Shown here: positions 24,201 to 37,600 of the stretch, piece by piece | How positions within the stretch are numbered: the stretch's first letter is position 1 | Layout: each line of letters opens with the position of its first letter | Assembly (NCBI GenBank): GCA_964020085.1 | Contig: OZ026603.1 | Location: forward strand, 34,479,006-34,543,005 | DNA: 64,000 nt | Direction: 5' to 3' | Source: Micromussa lordhowensis | Taxonomy: Eukaryota > Cnidaria > Anthozoa > Scleractinia > Lobophylliidae | Position numbers and translations under genes: made by a program | The notes under the pieces: generated by a model | Database searches by the model: none | What the model saw: only the letters and a program-made list of their open reading frames with translations | What the model was told of the DNA's origin: nothing

Positions 24201-25788
24201 GTGCCCGTGAAGCCGAGCTATGTCAAATTTGCCAAGGGGACCCCCTGCGCGCGTTTTCTGAAATTCTGCAAAGTTGGGACCAGGGGAAACTACTGCAAAA
24301 AGAAGGCCAGAAAAAACACCCTGGCGCCAATGCCATCATGTCCTAACTAGGATTTCCTTAAAGTGCCAACCTAGCAGAACATTTTGCTGCAAACCGCGCC
24401 TCTTAAAGTGCCCGTGAAGCCGAGCTATGTCAAATTTGCCAAGGGGACCCCCAGCACGCGTTTTCTGAAATTCTGCAAAGTTGGGACCAGGGGAAACTAC
24501 TGCAAAAATAAGGCCAGAAAAAACACCCTGGCGCCAATGCCATCATGTCTTGACTAAAATTTCCTCAAAGTACCAACCTAGCAGAACATTTTGCTGCAAA
24601 CCGCGCCTCTTAAAGTGCCCGTGAAGCCGAGCTATGTCAAATTTGCCAAGGGGACCCCCAGCGCGCGTTTTCTGAAATTCTGCAAAGTTGGGACCAGGGG
24701 AAACTACTGCAAAAAGAAGGCCAGAAAAAACACCCTGGCGCCAATGCCATCATGTCCTGACTAAAATTTCCTTAAAGTGCCAACCTAGCAGAACATTTTG
24801 CTGCAAACCGCGCCTCTTAAAGTGCCCGTGAAGCCGAGCTATGTCAAATTTGCCAAGGGGACCCCCAGCGCGCGTTTTCTGAAATTCTGCAAAGTTGGGA
24901 CCAGGGGAAACTACTGCAAAAAGAAGGCCAGAAAAAACACCCTGGCGCCAATGCCATCATGTCCTAACTAGGATTTCCTTTAAGTGCCAACCTAGCAGAA
25001 CATTTTGCTGCAAACCGCGCCTCTTAAAGTGCCCGTGAAGCCGAGCTATGTCAAATTTGCCAAGGGGACCCCCAGCGCGCGTTTTCTGAAATTCTGCAAA
25101 GTTGGGACCAGGGGAAACTACTGCAAAAAGAAGGCCAGAAAAAACACCCTGGCGCCAATGCCATCATGTCCTGGCTAAAATTTCCTTAAAGTGCCAACCT
25201 AGCGGAACATTTTGCTGCAAACCGCGCCTCTTAAAGTGCCCGTGAAGCCGAGCTATGTCAAATTTGCCAAGGGGACCCCCAGCGCGCGTTTTCTGAAATT
25301 CTGCAAAGTTGGGACCAGGGGAAACTACTGCAAAAAGAAGGCCAGAAAAAACACCCTGGCGCCAATGCCATCATGTCCTAACTAGGATTTCCTAGAAGTG
25401 CCAACCTAGCAGAACATTTTGCTGCAAACCGCGCCTCTTAAAGTGCCCGTGAAGCCGAGCTATGTCAAATTTGCCAAGGGGACCCCCTGCGCGCGTTTTC
25501 TGAAATTCTGCAAAGTTGGGACCAGGGGAAACTACTGCAAACAGCAGGCCAGAAAAAACACCCTGGCGCCAATGCCATCATGTCCTAACTAGGATTTCCT
25601 TAAAGTGCCAACCTAGCAGAACATTTTGCTGCAAACCGCGCCTCTTAAAGTGCCCGTGAAGCCGAGCTATGTCAAATTTGCCAAGGGGACCCCCAGCGCG
25701 CGTTTTCTGAAATTCTGCAAAGTTGGGACCAGGGGAAACTACTGCAAAAAGAAGGCCAGAAAAAACACCCTGGCGCCAATGCCATCAT
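24133..25788 (+). repeat. 8-mer block, copy 1 (offset 1656)
   Basis: Ordered markers: cctagaagtgcc, ccccctgcg, cagcacgcg with aaaaataaggcc, tcttgactaaaa with cctcaaagtacc, tcctgactaaaa, and cctttaagtgcc. They recur 1656 bp on, and the match is clear over the first five monomers. The last three (tcctggctaaaa with agcggaac near 25170, and gcaaacagcaggcc near 25540) are not shared with copy two. Confidence 0.8.
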
Positions 25789-27444
25789 GTCCTAACTAGG
25801 ATTTCCTAGAAGTGCCAACCTAGCAGAACATTTTGCTGCAAACCGCGCCTCTTAAAGTGCCCGTGAAGCCGAGCTATGTCAAATTTGCCAAGGGGACCCC
25901 CTGCGTGCGTTTTCTGAAATTCTGCAAAGTTGGGACCAGGGGAAACTACTGCAAAAAGAAGGCCAGAAAAAACACCCTGGCGCCAATGCCATCATGTCCT
26001 AACTAGGATTTCCTTAAAGTGCCAACCTAGCAGAACATTTTTCTGCAAACCGCGCCTCTTAAAGTGCCCGTGAAGCCGAGCTATGTCAAATTTGCCAAGG
26101 GGACCCCCAGCACGCGTTTTCTGAAATTCTGCAAAGTTGGGACCAGGGGAAACTACTGCAAAAATAAGGCCAGAAAAAACACCCTGGCGCCAATGCCATC
26201 ATGTCTTGACTAAAATTTCCTCAAAGTACCAACCTAGCAGAACATTTTGCTGCAAACCGCGCCTCTTAAAGTGCCCGTGAAGCCGAGCTATGTCAAATTT
26301 GCCAAGGGGACCCCCAGCGCGCGTTTTCTGAAATTCTGCAAAGTTGGGACCAGGGGAAACTACTGCAAAAAGAAGGCCAGAAAAAACACCCTGGCGCCAA
26401 TGCCATCATGTCCTGACTAAAATTTCCTTAAAGTGCCAACCTAGCAGAACATTTTGCTGCAAACCGCGCCTCTTAAAGTGCCCGTGAAGCCGAGCTATGT
26501 CAAATTTGCCAAGGGGACCCCCAGCGCGCGTTTTCTGAAATTCTGCAAAGTTGGGACCAGGGGAAACTACTGCAAAAAGAAGGCCAGAAAAAACACCCTG
26601 GCGCCAATGCCATCATGTCCTAACTAGGATTTCCTTTAAGTGCCAACCTAGCAGAACATTTTGCTGCAAACCGCGCCTCTTAAAGTGCCCGTGAAGCCGA
26701 GCTATGTCAAATTTGCCAAGGGGACCCCCAGCGCGCGTTTTCTGAAATTCTGCAAAGTTGGGACCAGGGGAAACTACTGCAAAAAGAAGGCCAGAAAAAA
26801 CACCCTGGCGCCAATGCCATCATGTCTTGACTAAAATTTCCTTAAAGTACCAACCTAGCAGAACATTTTGCTGCAAACCGCGCCTCTTAAAGTGCCCGTG
26901 AAGCCGAGCTATGTCAAATTTGCCAAGGGGACCCCCAGCGCGCGTTTTCTGAAATTCTGCAAAGTTGGGACCAGGGGAAACTACTGCAAAAAGAAGGCCA
27001 GAAAAAACACCCTGGCGCCAATGCCATCATGTCTTAACTAGGATTTCCTTTAAGTGCCAACCAAGCAGAACATTTTGCTGCAAACCGCGCCTCTTAAAGT
27101 GCCCGTGAAGCCGAGCTATGTCAAATTTGCCAAGGGGACCCCCTGCGCGCGTTTTCTGAAATTCTGCAAAGTTGGGACCAGGGGAAAATACTGCAAAAAG
27201 AAGGCCAGAAAAAACACCCTGGCGCCAATGCCATCATGTCCTAACTAGGATTTCCTTAAAGTGCCAACCTAGCAGAACATTTTGCTGCAAACCGCGCCTC
27301 TTAAAGTGCCCGTGAAGCCGAGCTATGTCAAATTTGCCAAGGGGACCCCCAGCGCGCGTTTTCTGAAATTCTGCAAAGTTGGGACCAGGGGAAACTACTG
27401 CAAAAAGAAGGCCAGAAAAAACACCCTGGCGCCAATGCCATCAT
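25789..27444 (+). repeat. 8-mer block, copy 2 (offset 1656)
   Basis: Copy of 24133-25788 over about the first five monomers, with private changes ccccctgcgtgcg (~25900) and acatttttctgc (~26035). It then runs into tcttgactaaaa monomers. The unit near 27054 has caaccaagcag (stop codon lost in one frame) and ggggaaaatactgc. A 5-mer spacing (1035) links ccccctg at 27144 and 28179. Confidence 0.75.
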
Positions 27445-28065
27445 GTCCTAACTAGGATTTCCTTTAAGTGCCAACCTAGCAGAACATTTTGCTGCAAACC
27501 GCGCCTCTTAAAGTGCCCGTGAAGCCGAGCTATGTCAAATTTGCCAAGGGGACCCCCAGCGCGCGTTTTCTGAAATTCTGCAAAGTTGGGACCAGGGGAA
27601 ACTACTGCAAAAAGAAGGCCAGAAAAAACACCCTGGCGCCAATGCCATCATGTCTTGACTAAAATTTCCTTAAAGTACCAACCTAGCAGAACATTTTGCT
27701 GCAAACCGCGCCTCTTAAAGTGCCCGTGAAGCCGAGCTATGTCAAATTTGCCAAGGGGACCCCCAGCGCGCGTTTTCTGAAATTCTGCAAAGTTGGGACC
27801 AGGGGAAACTACTGCAAAAAGAAGGCCAGAAAAAACACCCTGGCGCCAATGCCATCATGTCTTGACTAAAATTTCCTTAAAGTACCAACCTAGCAAAACA
27901 TTTTGCTGCAAACCGCGCCTCTTAAAGTGCCCGTGAAGCCGAGCTATGTCAAATTTGCCAAGGGGACCCCCAGCGCGCGTTTTCTGAAATTCTGCAAAGT
28001 TGGGACCAGGGGAAACTACTGCAAAAAGAAGGCCAGAAAAAACACCCTGACGCCAATGCCATCAT

Positions 28066-30756
28066 GTCCTAACTAGGATTTCCTTTAAGTGCCAACCTAG
28101 CAGAACATTTTGCTGCAAACCGCGCCTCTTAAAGTGCCCGTGAAGCCGAGCTATGTCAAATTTGCCAAGGGGACCCCCTGCGCGCGTTTTCTGAAATTCT
28201 GCAAAGTTGGGACCAGGGGAAAATACTGCAAAAAGAAGGCCAGAAAAAACACCCTGGCGCCAATGCCATCATGTCCTAACTAGGATTTCCTTAAAGTGCC
28301 AACCTAGCAGAACATTTTGCTGCAAACCGCGCTTCTTAAAGTGCCCGTGAAGCCGAGCTATGTCAAATTTGCCAAGGGGACCCCCAGCGCGCGTTTTCTG
28401 AAATTCTGCAAAGTTGGGACCAGGGGAAACTACTGCAAAAAGAAGGCCAGAAAAAACACCCTGGCGCCAATGCCATCATGTCCTAACTAGCATTTCATTG
28501 AAGTGCCAACCTAGCAGAACATTTTGCTGCAAACCGCGCCTCTTAAAGTGCCCGTGAAGCCGAGCTATGTCAAATTTGCCAAGGGGACCCCCAGCGCGCG
28601 TTTTCTGAAATTCTGCAAAGTTGGGACCAGGCGAAACTACTGCAAAAAGAAGGCCAGAAAAAACACCCTGGCGCCAATGCCATCATGTCCTAACTAAGAT
28701 TTCCTTGAAGTGCTAAGCTAGCAGAACATTTTGCTGCAAACCGCGCCTCTTAAAGTGCCCGTGAAGCCGAGCTATGTCAAATTTGCCAAGGGGACCCCCA
28801 GCACGTGTTTTCTGAAATTCTGCAAAGTTGGGACCAGGGGAAACTACTGCAAAAAGAAGGCCAGAAAAAACACCCTGGCGCCAATGCCATCATGTCCTAG
28901 CTAAGATTTCCTTTAAGTGCCAACCTAGCAGAACATTTTGCTGCAAACCGCGCCTCTTAAAGTGCCCGTGAAGCCGAGCTATGTCAAATTTGCCAAGGGG
29001 ACCCCCAGCGCGCGTTTTCTGAAATTCTGCAAAGTTGGGACCAGGGGAAACTACTGCAAAAAGAAGGCCAGAAAAAACACCCTGGCGCCAATGCCATCAT
29101 GTCCTAACTAGGATTTCCTTAAAGTGCCAACCTAGCAGAACATTTTGCTGCAAACTGCGCTTCTTAAAGTGCCCGTGAAGCCGAGCTATGTCAAATTTGC
29201 CAAGGGGACCCCCAGCGCGCGTTTTCTGAAATTCTGCAAAGTTGGGACCAGGGGAAACTACTGCAAAAAGAAGGCCAGAAAAAACACCCTGGCGCCAATG
29301 CCATTTTGTCCTAACTAAGATTTTCTTGAAGTGCCAACCTAGCGGAACATTTTGCTGCAAACCGCGCCTCTTAAAGTGCCCGTGAAGCCGAGCTATGTCA
29401 AATTTGCCAAGGGGACCCCCAGCGCGCGTTTTCTGAAATTCTGCAAAGTTGGGACCAGGGGAAACTACTGCAAAAAGAAGGCCAGAAAAAACACCCTGGC
29501 GCCAATGCCATCATGTCCTAACTACGATTTCCTAGAAGTGCCAACCTAGCAGAAGATTTTGCTGCAAACCGCGCCTCTTAAAGTGCCCGTGAAGCCGAGC
29601 TATGTCAAATTTGCCAAGGGGACCCCCTGCGCGCGTTTTCTGAAATTCTGCAAAGTTGGGACCAGGGGAAACTACTGCAAAAATAAGGCCAGAAAAAACA
29701 CCCTGGCGCCAATGCCATCATGTCTTGACTAAAATTTCCTTAAAGTACCAACCTAGCAGAACATTTTGCTGCAAACCGCGCCTCTTAAAGTGCCCGTGAA
29801 GCCGAGCTATGTCAAATTTGCCAAGGGGACCCCCAGCGCGCGTTTTCTGAAATTCTGCAAAGTTGGGACCAGGGGAAACTACTGCAAAAAGAAGGCCAGA
29901 AAAAACACCCTGGCGCCAATGCCATCATGTCCTAACTAGGATTTTCTTTAAGTGCCAACCTAGCAGAACATTTTGCTGCAAACCGCGCCTCTTAAAGTGC
30001 CCGTGAAGCCGAGCTATGTCAAATTTGCCAAGGGGACCCCCAGCGCGCGTTTTCTGAAATTCTGCAAAGTTGGGACCAGGGGAAACTACTGCAAAAAGAA
30101 GGCCAGAAAAAACACCCTGGCGCCAATGCCATCATGTCTTGACTAAAATTTCCTTAAAGTACCAACCTAGCAGAACATTTTGCTGCAAACCGCGCCTCTT
30201 AAAGTGCCCGTGAAGCCGAGCTATGTCAAATTTGCCAAGGGGACCCCCAGCGCGCGTTTTCTGAAATTCTGCAAAGTTGGGACCAGGGGAAACTACTGCA
30301 AAAAGAAGGCCAGAAAAAACACCCTGGCGCCAATGCCATCATGTCTTAACTAGGATTTCCTTTAAGTGCCAACCTAGCAGAACATTTTGCTGCAAACCGC
30401 GCCTCTTAAAGTGCCCGTGAAGCCGAGCTATGTCAAATTTGCCAAGGGGACCCCCTGCGCGCGTTTTCTGAAATTCTGCAAAGTTGGGACCAGGGGAAAC
30501 TACTGCAAAAAGAAGGCCAGAAAAAACACCCTGGCGCCAATGCCATCATGTCCTAACTAGGATTTCCTTAAAGTGCCAACCTAGCAGAACATTTTGCTGC
30601 AAACCGCGCCTCTTAAAGTGCCCGTGAAGCCGAGCTATGTCAAATTTGCCAAGGGGACCCCCAGCGCGCGTTTTCTGAAATTCTGCAAAGTTGGGACCAG
30701 GGGAAACTACTGCAAAAAGAAGGCCAGAAAAAACACCCTGGCGCCAATGCCATCAT
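28066..30756 (+). repeat. 13-mer block, copy 1 (offset 2691)
   Basis: Shared markers at exactly 2691 bp (13 x 207) include ccccctg with ggggaaaatactgc (28179/30870), agcatttcattg, gccaagctagc or gctaagctagc, cagcacgtgttttc (28800/31491), tcctagctaag, gcaaactgcgcttct, gccattttgtcc (~29301/31992) and ataaggcc. Private changes in this copy are gaccaggcgaaac (~28632) and agaagattttgctgc (~29561). Confidence 0.87.
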
Positions 30757-33447
30757 GTCTTAACTAGGATTTCCTTTAAGTGCCAACCTAGCAGAACATT
30801 TTGCTGCAAACCGCGCCTCTTAAAGTGCCCGTGAAGCCGAGCTATGTCAAATTTGCCAAGGGGACCCCCTGCGCGCGTTTTCTGAAATTCTGCAAAGTTG
30901 GGACCAGGGGAAAATACTGCAAAAAGAAGGCCAGAAAAAACACCCTGGCGCCAATGCCATCATGTCCTAACTAGGATTTCCTTAAAGTGCTAACCTAGCA
31001 GAACATTTTGCTGCAAACCGCGCTTCTTAAAGTGCCCGTGAAGCCGAGCTATGTCAAATTTGCCAAGGGGACCCCCAGCGCGCGTTTTCTGAAATTCTGC
31101 AAAGTTGGGACCAGGGGAAACTACTGCAAAAAGAAGGCCAGAAAAAACACCCTGGCGCCAATGCCATCATGTCCTAACTAGCATTTCATTGAAGTGCCAA
31201 CCTAGCAGAACATTTTGCTGCAAACCGCGCCTCTTAAAGTGCCCGTGAAGCCGAGCTATGTCAAATTTGCCAAGGGGACCCCCAGCGCGCGTTTTCTGAA
31301 ATTCTGCAAAGTTGGGACCAGGGGAAACTACTGCAAAAAGAAGGCCAGAAAAAACACCCTGGCGCCAATGCCATCATGTCCTAACTAAAATTTCCTTGAA
31401 GTGCCAAGCTAGCAGAACATTTTGCTGCAAACCGCGCCTCTTAAAGTGCCCGTGAAGCCGAGCTATGTCAAATTTGCCAAGGGGACCCCCAGCACGTGTT
31501 TTCTGAAATTCTGCAAAGTTGGGACCAGGGGAAACTACTGCAAAAAGAAGGCCAGAAAAAACACCCTGGCGCCAATGCCATCATGTCCTAGCTAAGATTT
31601 CCTTTAAGTGCCAACCTAGCAGAACATTTTGCTGCAAACCGCGCCTCTTAAAGTGCCCGTGAAGCCGAGCTATGTCAAATTTGCCAAGGGGACCCCCAGC
31701 GCGCGTTTTCTGAAATTCTGCAAAGTTGGGACCAGGGGAAACTACTGCAAAAAGAAGGCCAGAAAAAACACCCTGGCGCCAATGCCATCATGTCCTAACT
31801 AGGATTTCCTTAAAGTGCCAACCTAGCAGAACATTTTGCTGCAAACTGCGCTTCTTAAAGTGCCCGTGAAGCCGAGCTATGTCAAATTTGCCAAGGGGAC
31901 CCCCAGCGCGCGTTTTCTGAAATTCTGCAAAGTTGGGACCAGGGGAAACTACTGCAAAAAGAAGGCCAGAAAAAACACCCTGGCGCCAATGCCATTTTGT
32001 CCTAACTAAGATTTTCTTGAAGTGCCAACCTAGCGGAACATTTTGCTGCAAACCGCGCCTCTTAAAGTGCCCGTGAAGCCGAGCTATGTCAAATTTGCCA
32101 AGGGGACCCCCAGCGCGCGTTTTCTGAAATTCTGCAAAGTTGGGACCAGGGGAAACTACTGCAAAAAGAAGGCCAGAAAAAACACCCTGGCGCCAATGCC
32201 ATCATGTCCTAACTAGGATTTCCTAGAAGTGCCAACCTAGCAGAACATTTTGCTGCAAACCGCGCCTCTTAAAGTGCCCGTGAAGCCGAGCTATGTCAAA
32301 TTTGCCAAGGGGACCCCCTGCGCGCGTTTTCTGAAATTCTGCAAAGTTGGGACCAGGGGAAACTACTGCAAAAATAAGGCCAGAAAAAACACCCTGGCGC
32401 CAATGCCATCATGTCTTGACTAAAATTTCCTTAAAGTACCAACCTAGCAGAACATTTTGCTGCAAACCGCGCCTCTTAAAGTGCCCGTGAAGCCGAGCTA
32501 TGTCAAATTTGCCAAGGGGACCCCCAGCGCGCGTTTTCTGAAATTCTGCAAAGTTGGGACCAGGGGAAACTACTGCAAAAAGAAGGCCAGAAAAAACACC
32601 CTGGCGCCAATGCCATCATGTCCTAACTAGGATTTCCTTTAAGTGCCAACCTAGCAGAACATTTTGCTGCAAACCGCGCCTCTTAAAGTGCCCGTGAAGC
32701 CGAGCTATGTCAAATTTGCCAAGGGGACCCCCTGCGCGCGTTTTCTGAAATTCTGCAAAGTTGGGACCAGGGGAAACTACTGCAAAAAGAAGGCCAGAAA
32801 AAACACCCTGGCGCCAATGCCATCATGTCTTGACTAAAATTTCCTTAAAGTACCAACCTAGCAGAACATTTTGCTGCAAACCGCGCCTCTTAAAGTGCCC
32901 GTGAAGCCGAGCTATGTCAAATTTGCCAAGGGGACCCCCAGCGCGCGTTTTCTGAAATTCTGCAAAGTTGGGACCAGGGGAAACTACTGCAAAAAGAAGG
33001 CCAGAAAAAACACCCTGGCGCCAATGCCATCATGTCCTAACTAGGATTTCCTTTAAGTGCCAACCTAGCAGAACATTTTGCTGCAAACCGCGCCTCTTAA
33101 AGTGCCCGTGAAGCCGAGCTATGTCAAATTTGCCAAGGGGACCCCCTGCGCGCGTTTTCTGAAATTCTGCAAAGTTGGGACCAGGGGAAACTACTGCAAA
33201 AAGAAGGCCAGAAAAAACACCCTGGCGCCAATGCCATCATGTTCTAACTAGGATTTCCTTAAAGTGCCAACCTAGCAGAACATTTTGCTGCAAACCGCGC
33301 TTCTTAAAGTGCCCGTGAAGCCGAGCTATGTCAAATTTGCCAAGGGGACCCCCAGCGCGCGTTTTCTGAAATTCTGCAAAGTTGGGACCAGGGGAAACTA
33401 CTGCAAAAAGAAGGCCAGAAAAAACACCCTGGCGCCAATGCCATCAT
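30757..33447 (+). repeat. 13-mer block, copy 2 (offset 2691)
   Basis: Adjacent copy of 28066-30756. The match is good to about 33240, after which the copies differ in the variable segment. Most of this copy is also inside the first copy of the 3726 bp block, so the two duplications are nested. Confidence 0.85.
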
Positions 33448-34689
33448 GTCCTAACTAGCATTTCATTGAAGTGCCAACCTAGCAGAACATTTTGCTGCAA
33501 ACCGCGCCTCTTAAAGTGCCCGTGAAGCCGAGCTATGTCAAATTTGCCAAGGGGACCCCCTGCGCGCGTTTTCTGAAATTCTGCAAAGTTGGGACCAGGG
33601 GAAACTACTGCAAAAAGAAGGCCAGAAAAAACACCCTGGCGCCAATGCCATCATGTCCTAACTAGGATTTCCTTAAAGTGCCAACCTAGCAGAACATTTT
33701 GCTGCAAACCGCGCTTCTTAAAGTGCCCGTGAAGCCGAGCTATGTCAAATTTGCCAAGGGGACCCCCAGCGCGCGTTTTCTGAAATTCTGCAAAGTTGGG
33801 ACCAGGGGAAACTACTGCAAAAAGAAGGCCAGAAAAAACACCCTGGCGCCAATGCCATCATGTCCTAACTAGCATTTCATTAAAGTGCCAACCTAGCAGA
33901 ACATTTTGCTGCAAACCGCGCCTCTTAAAGTGCCCGTGAAGCCGAGCTATGTCAAATTTGCCAAGGGGACCCCCAGCGCGCGTTTTCTGAAATTCTGCAA
34001 AGTTGGGACCAGGGGAAACTACTGCAAAAAGAAGGCCAGAAAAAACACCCTGGCGCCAATGCCATCATGTCCTAACTAAGATTTCCTTAAAGTGCCAACC
34101 TAGCAGAACATTTTGCTGCAAACCGCGCCTCTTAAAGTGCCCGTGAAGCCGAGCTATGTCAAATTTGCCAAGGGGACCCCCAGCGCGCGTTTTCTGAAAT
34201 TCTGCAAAGTTGGGACCAGGGGAAACTACTGCAAAAATAAGGCCAGAAAAAACACCCTGGCGCCAATGCCATCATGTCCTGACTAAAATTTCCTTAAAGT
34301 GCCAACCTAGCAGAACATTTTGCTGCAAACCGCGCCTCTTAAAGTGCCCGTGAAGCCGAGCTATGTCAAATTTGCCAAGGGGACCCCCAGCGCGCGTGTT
34401 CTGAAATTCTGCAAAGTTGGGACCAGGGGAAACTACTGCAAAAAGAAGGCCAGAAAAAACACCCTGGCGCCAATGCCATCATGTCCTAGCTAAGATTTCC
34501 TTTAAGTGCCAACCTAGCAGAACATTTTGCTGCAAACCGCGCCTCTTAAAGTGCCCGTGAAGCCGAGCTATGTCGAATTTGCGAAGGGGACCCCCAGCGC
34601 GCGTTTTCTGAAATTCTGCAAAGTTGGGACCAGGGGAAACTACTGCAAAAAGAAGGCCAGAAAAAACACCCTGGCGCCAATGCCATCAT
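30964..34689 (+). repeat. 18-mer block, copy 1 (offset 3726)
   Basis: 3726 bp is exactly 18 x 207. Markers with partners at that offset include agcatttcattg (~31180/34906), the agctagca variant, cagcacgtgttttc (31491/35217), gcaaactgcgcttct, gccattttgtcc (~31992/35718), gttctaactagg (33241/36967) and gtcgaatttgcgaag (G at 34575/38301). A private gcgcgtgttctg lies near 34395. Confidence 0.9.
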
Positions 34690-37600
34690 GTCCTAACTAG
34701 GATTTCCTTAAAGTGCCAACCTAGCAGAACATTTTGCTGCAAACCGCGCTTCTTAAAGTGCCCGTGAAGCCGAGCTATGTCAAATTTGCCAAGGGGACCC
34801 CCAGCGCGCGTTTTCTGAAATTCTGCAAAGTTGGGACCAGGGGAAACTACTGCAAAAAGAAGGCCAGAAAAAACACCCTGGCGCCAATGCCATCATGTCC
34901 TAACTAGCATTTCATTGAAGTGCCAACCTAGCAGAACATTTTGCTGCAAACTGCGCCTCTTAAAGTGCCCGTGAAGCCGAGCTATGTCAAATTTGCCAAG
35001 GGGACCCCCAGCGCGCGTTTTCTGAAATTCTGCAAAGTTGGGACCAGGGGAAACTACTGCAAAAAGAAGGCCAGAAAAAACACCCTGGCGCCAATGCCAT
35101 CATGTCCTAACTAAGATTTCCTTGAAGTGCTAAGCTAGCACAACATTTTGCTGCAAACCGCGCCTCTTAAAGTGCCCGTGAAGCCGAGCTATGTCAAATT
35201 TGCCAAGGGGACCCCCAGCACGTGTTTTCTGAAATTCTGCAAAGTTGGGACCAGGGGAAACTACTGCAAAAAGAAGGCCAGAAAAAACACCCTGGCGCCA
35301 ATGCCATCATGTCCTAGCTAAGATTTCCTTTAAGTGCCAACCTAGCAGAACATTTTGCTGCAAACCGCGCCTCTTAAAGTGCCCGTGAAGCCGAGCTATG
35401 TCAAATTTGCCAAGGGGACCCCCAGCGCGCGTTTTCTGAAATTCTGCAAAGTTGGGACCAGGGGAAACTACTGCAAAAAGAAGGCCAGAAAAAACACCCT
35501 GGCGCCAATGCCATCATGTCCTAACTAGGATTTCCTTAAAGTGCCAACCTAGCAGAACATTTTGCTGCAAACTGCGCTTCTTAAAGTGCCCGTGAAGCCG
35601 AGCTATGTCAAATTTGCCAAGGGGACCCCCAGCGCGCGTTTTCTGAAATTCTGCAAAGTTGGGACCAGGGGAAACTACTGCAAAAAGAAGGCCAGAAAAA
35701 ACACCCTGGCGCCAATGCCATTTTGTCCTAACTAAGATTTTCTTGAAGTGCCAACCTAGCGGAACATTTTGCTGCAAACCGCGCCTCTTAAAGTGCCCGT
35801 GAAGCCGAGCTATGTCAAATTTGCCAAGGGGACCCCCAGCGCGCGTTTTCTGAAATTCTGCAAAGTTGGGACCAGGGGAAACTACTGCAAAAAGAAGGCC
35901 AGAAAAAACACCCTGGCGCCAATGCCATCATGTCCTAACTAGGATTTCCTAGAAGTGCCAACCTAGCAGAACATTTTGCTGCAAACCGCGCCTCTTAAAG
36001 TGCCCGTGAAGCCGAGCTATGTCAAATTTGCCAAGGGGACCCCCTGCGCGCGTTTTCTGAAATTCTGCAAAGTTGGGACCAGGGGAAACTACTGCAAAAA
36101 TAAGGCCAGAAAAAACACCCTGGCGCCAATGCCATCATGTCTTGACTAAAATTTCCTTAAAGTACCAACCTAGCAGAACATTTTGCTGCAAACCGCGCCT
36201 CTTAAAGTGCCCGTGAAGCCGAGCTATGTCAAATTTGCCAAGGGGACCCCCAGCGCGCGTTTTCTGAAATTCTGCAAAGTTGGGACCAGGGGAAACTACT
36301 GCAAAAAGAAGGCCAGAAAAAACACCCTGGCGCCAATGCCATCATGTCCTAACTAGGATTTCCTTTAAGTGCCAACCTAGCAGAACATTTTGCTGCAAAC
36401 CGCGCCTCTTAAAGTGCCCGTGAAGCCGAGCTATGTCAAATTTGCCAAGGGGACCCCCTGCGCGCGTTTTCTGAAATTCTGCAAAGTTGGGACCAGGGGA
36501 AACTACTGCAAAAAGAAGGCCAGAAAAAACACCCTGGCGCCAATGCCATCATGTCTTGACTAAAATTTCCTTAAAGTACCAACCTAGCAGAACATTTTGC
36601 TGCAAACCGCGCCTCTTAAAGTGCCCGTGAAGCCGAGCTATGTCAAATTTGCCAAGGGGACCCCCAGCGCGCGTTTTCTGAAATTCTGCAAAGTTGGGAC
36701 CAGGGGAAACTACTGCAAAAAGAAGGCCAGAAAAAACACCCTGGCGCCAATGCCATCATGTCCTAACTAGGATTTCCTTTAAGTGCCAACCTAGCAGAAC
36801 ATTTTGCTGCAAACCGCGCCTCTTAAAGTGCCCGTGAAGCCGAGCTATGTCAAATTTGCCAAGGGGACCCCCTGCGCGCGTTTTCTGAAATTCTGCAAAG
36901 TTGGGACCAGGGGAAACTACTGCAAAAAGAAGGCCAGAAAAAACACCCTGGCGCCAATGCCATCATGTTCTAACTAGGATTTCCTTAAAGTGCCAACCTA
37001 GCAGAACATTTTGCTGCAAACCGCGCTTCTTAAAGTGCCCGTGAAGCCGAGCTATGTCAAATTTGCCAAGGGGACCCCCAGCGCGCGTTTTCTGAAATTC
37101 TGCAAAGTTGGGACCAGGGGAAACTACTGCAAAAAGAAGGCCAGAAAAAACACCCTGGCGCCAATGCCATCATGTCCTAACTAGCATTTCATTGAAGTGC
37201 CAACCTAGCAGAACATTTTGCTGCAAACCGCGCTTCTTAAAGTGCCCGTGAAGCCGAGCTATGTCAAATTTGCCAAGGGGACCCCCAGCGCGCGTTTTCT
37301 GAAATTCTGCAAAGTTGGGACCAGGGGAAACTACTGCAAAAAGAAGGCCAGAAAAAACACCCTGGCGCCAATGCCATCATGTCCTAACTAGCATTTCATT
37401 GAAGTGCCAACCTAGCAGAACATTTTGCTGCAAACCGCGCCTCTTAAAGTGCCCGTGAAGCCGAGCTATGTCAAATTTGCCAAGGGGACCCCCTGCGCGC
37501 GTTTTCTGAAATTCTGCAAAGTTGGGACCAGGGGAAACTACTGCAAAAAGAAGGCCAGAAAAAACACCCTGGCGCCAATGCCATCATGTCCTAACTAAGA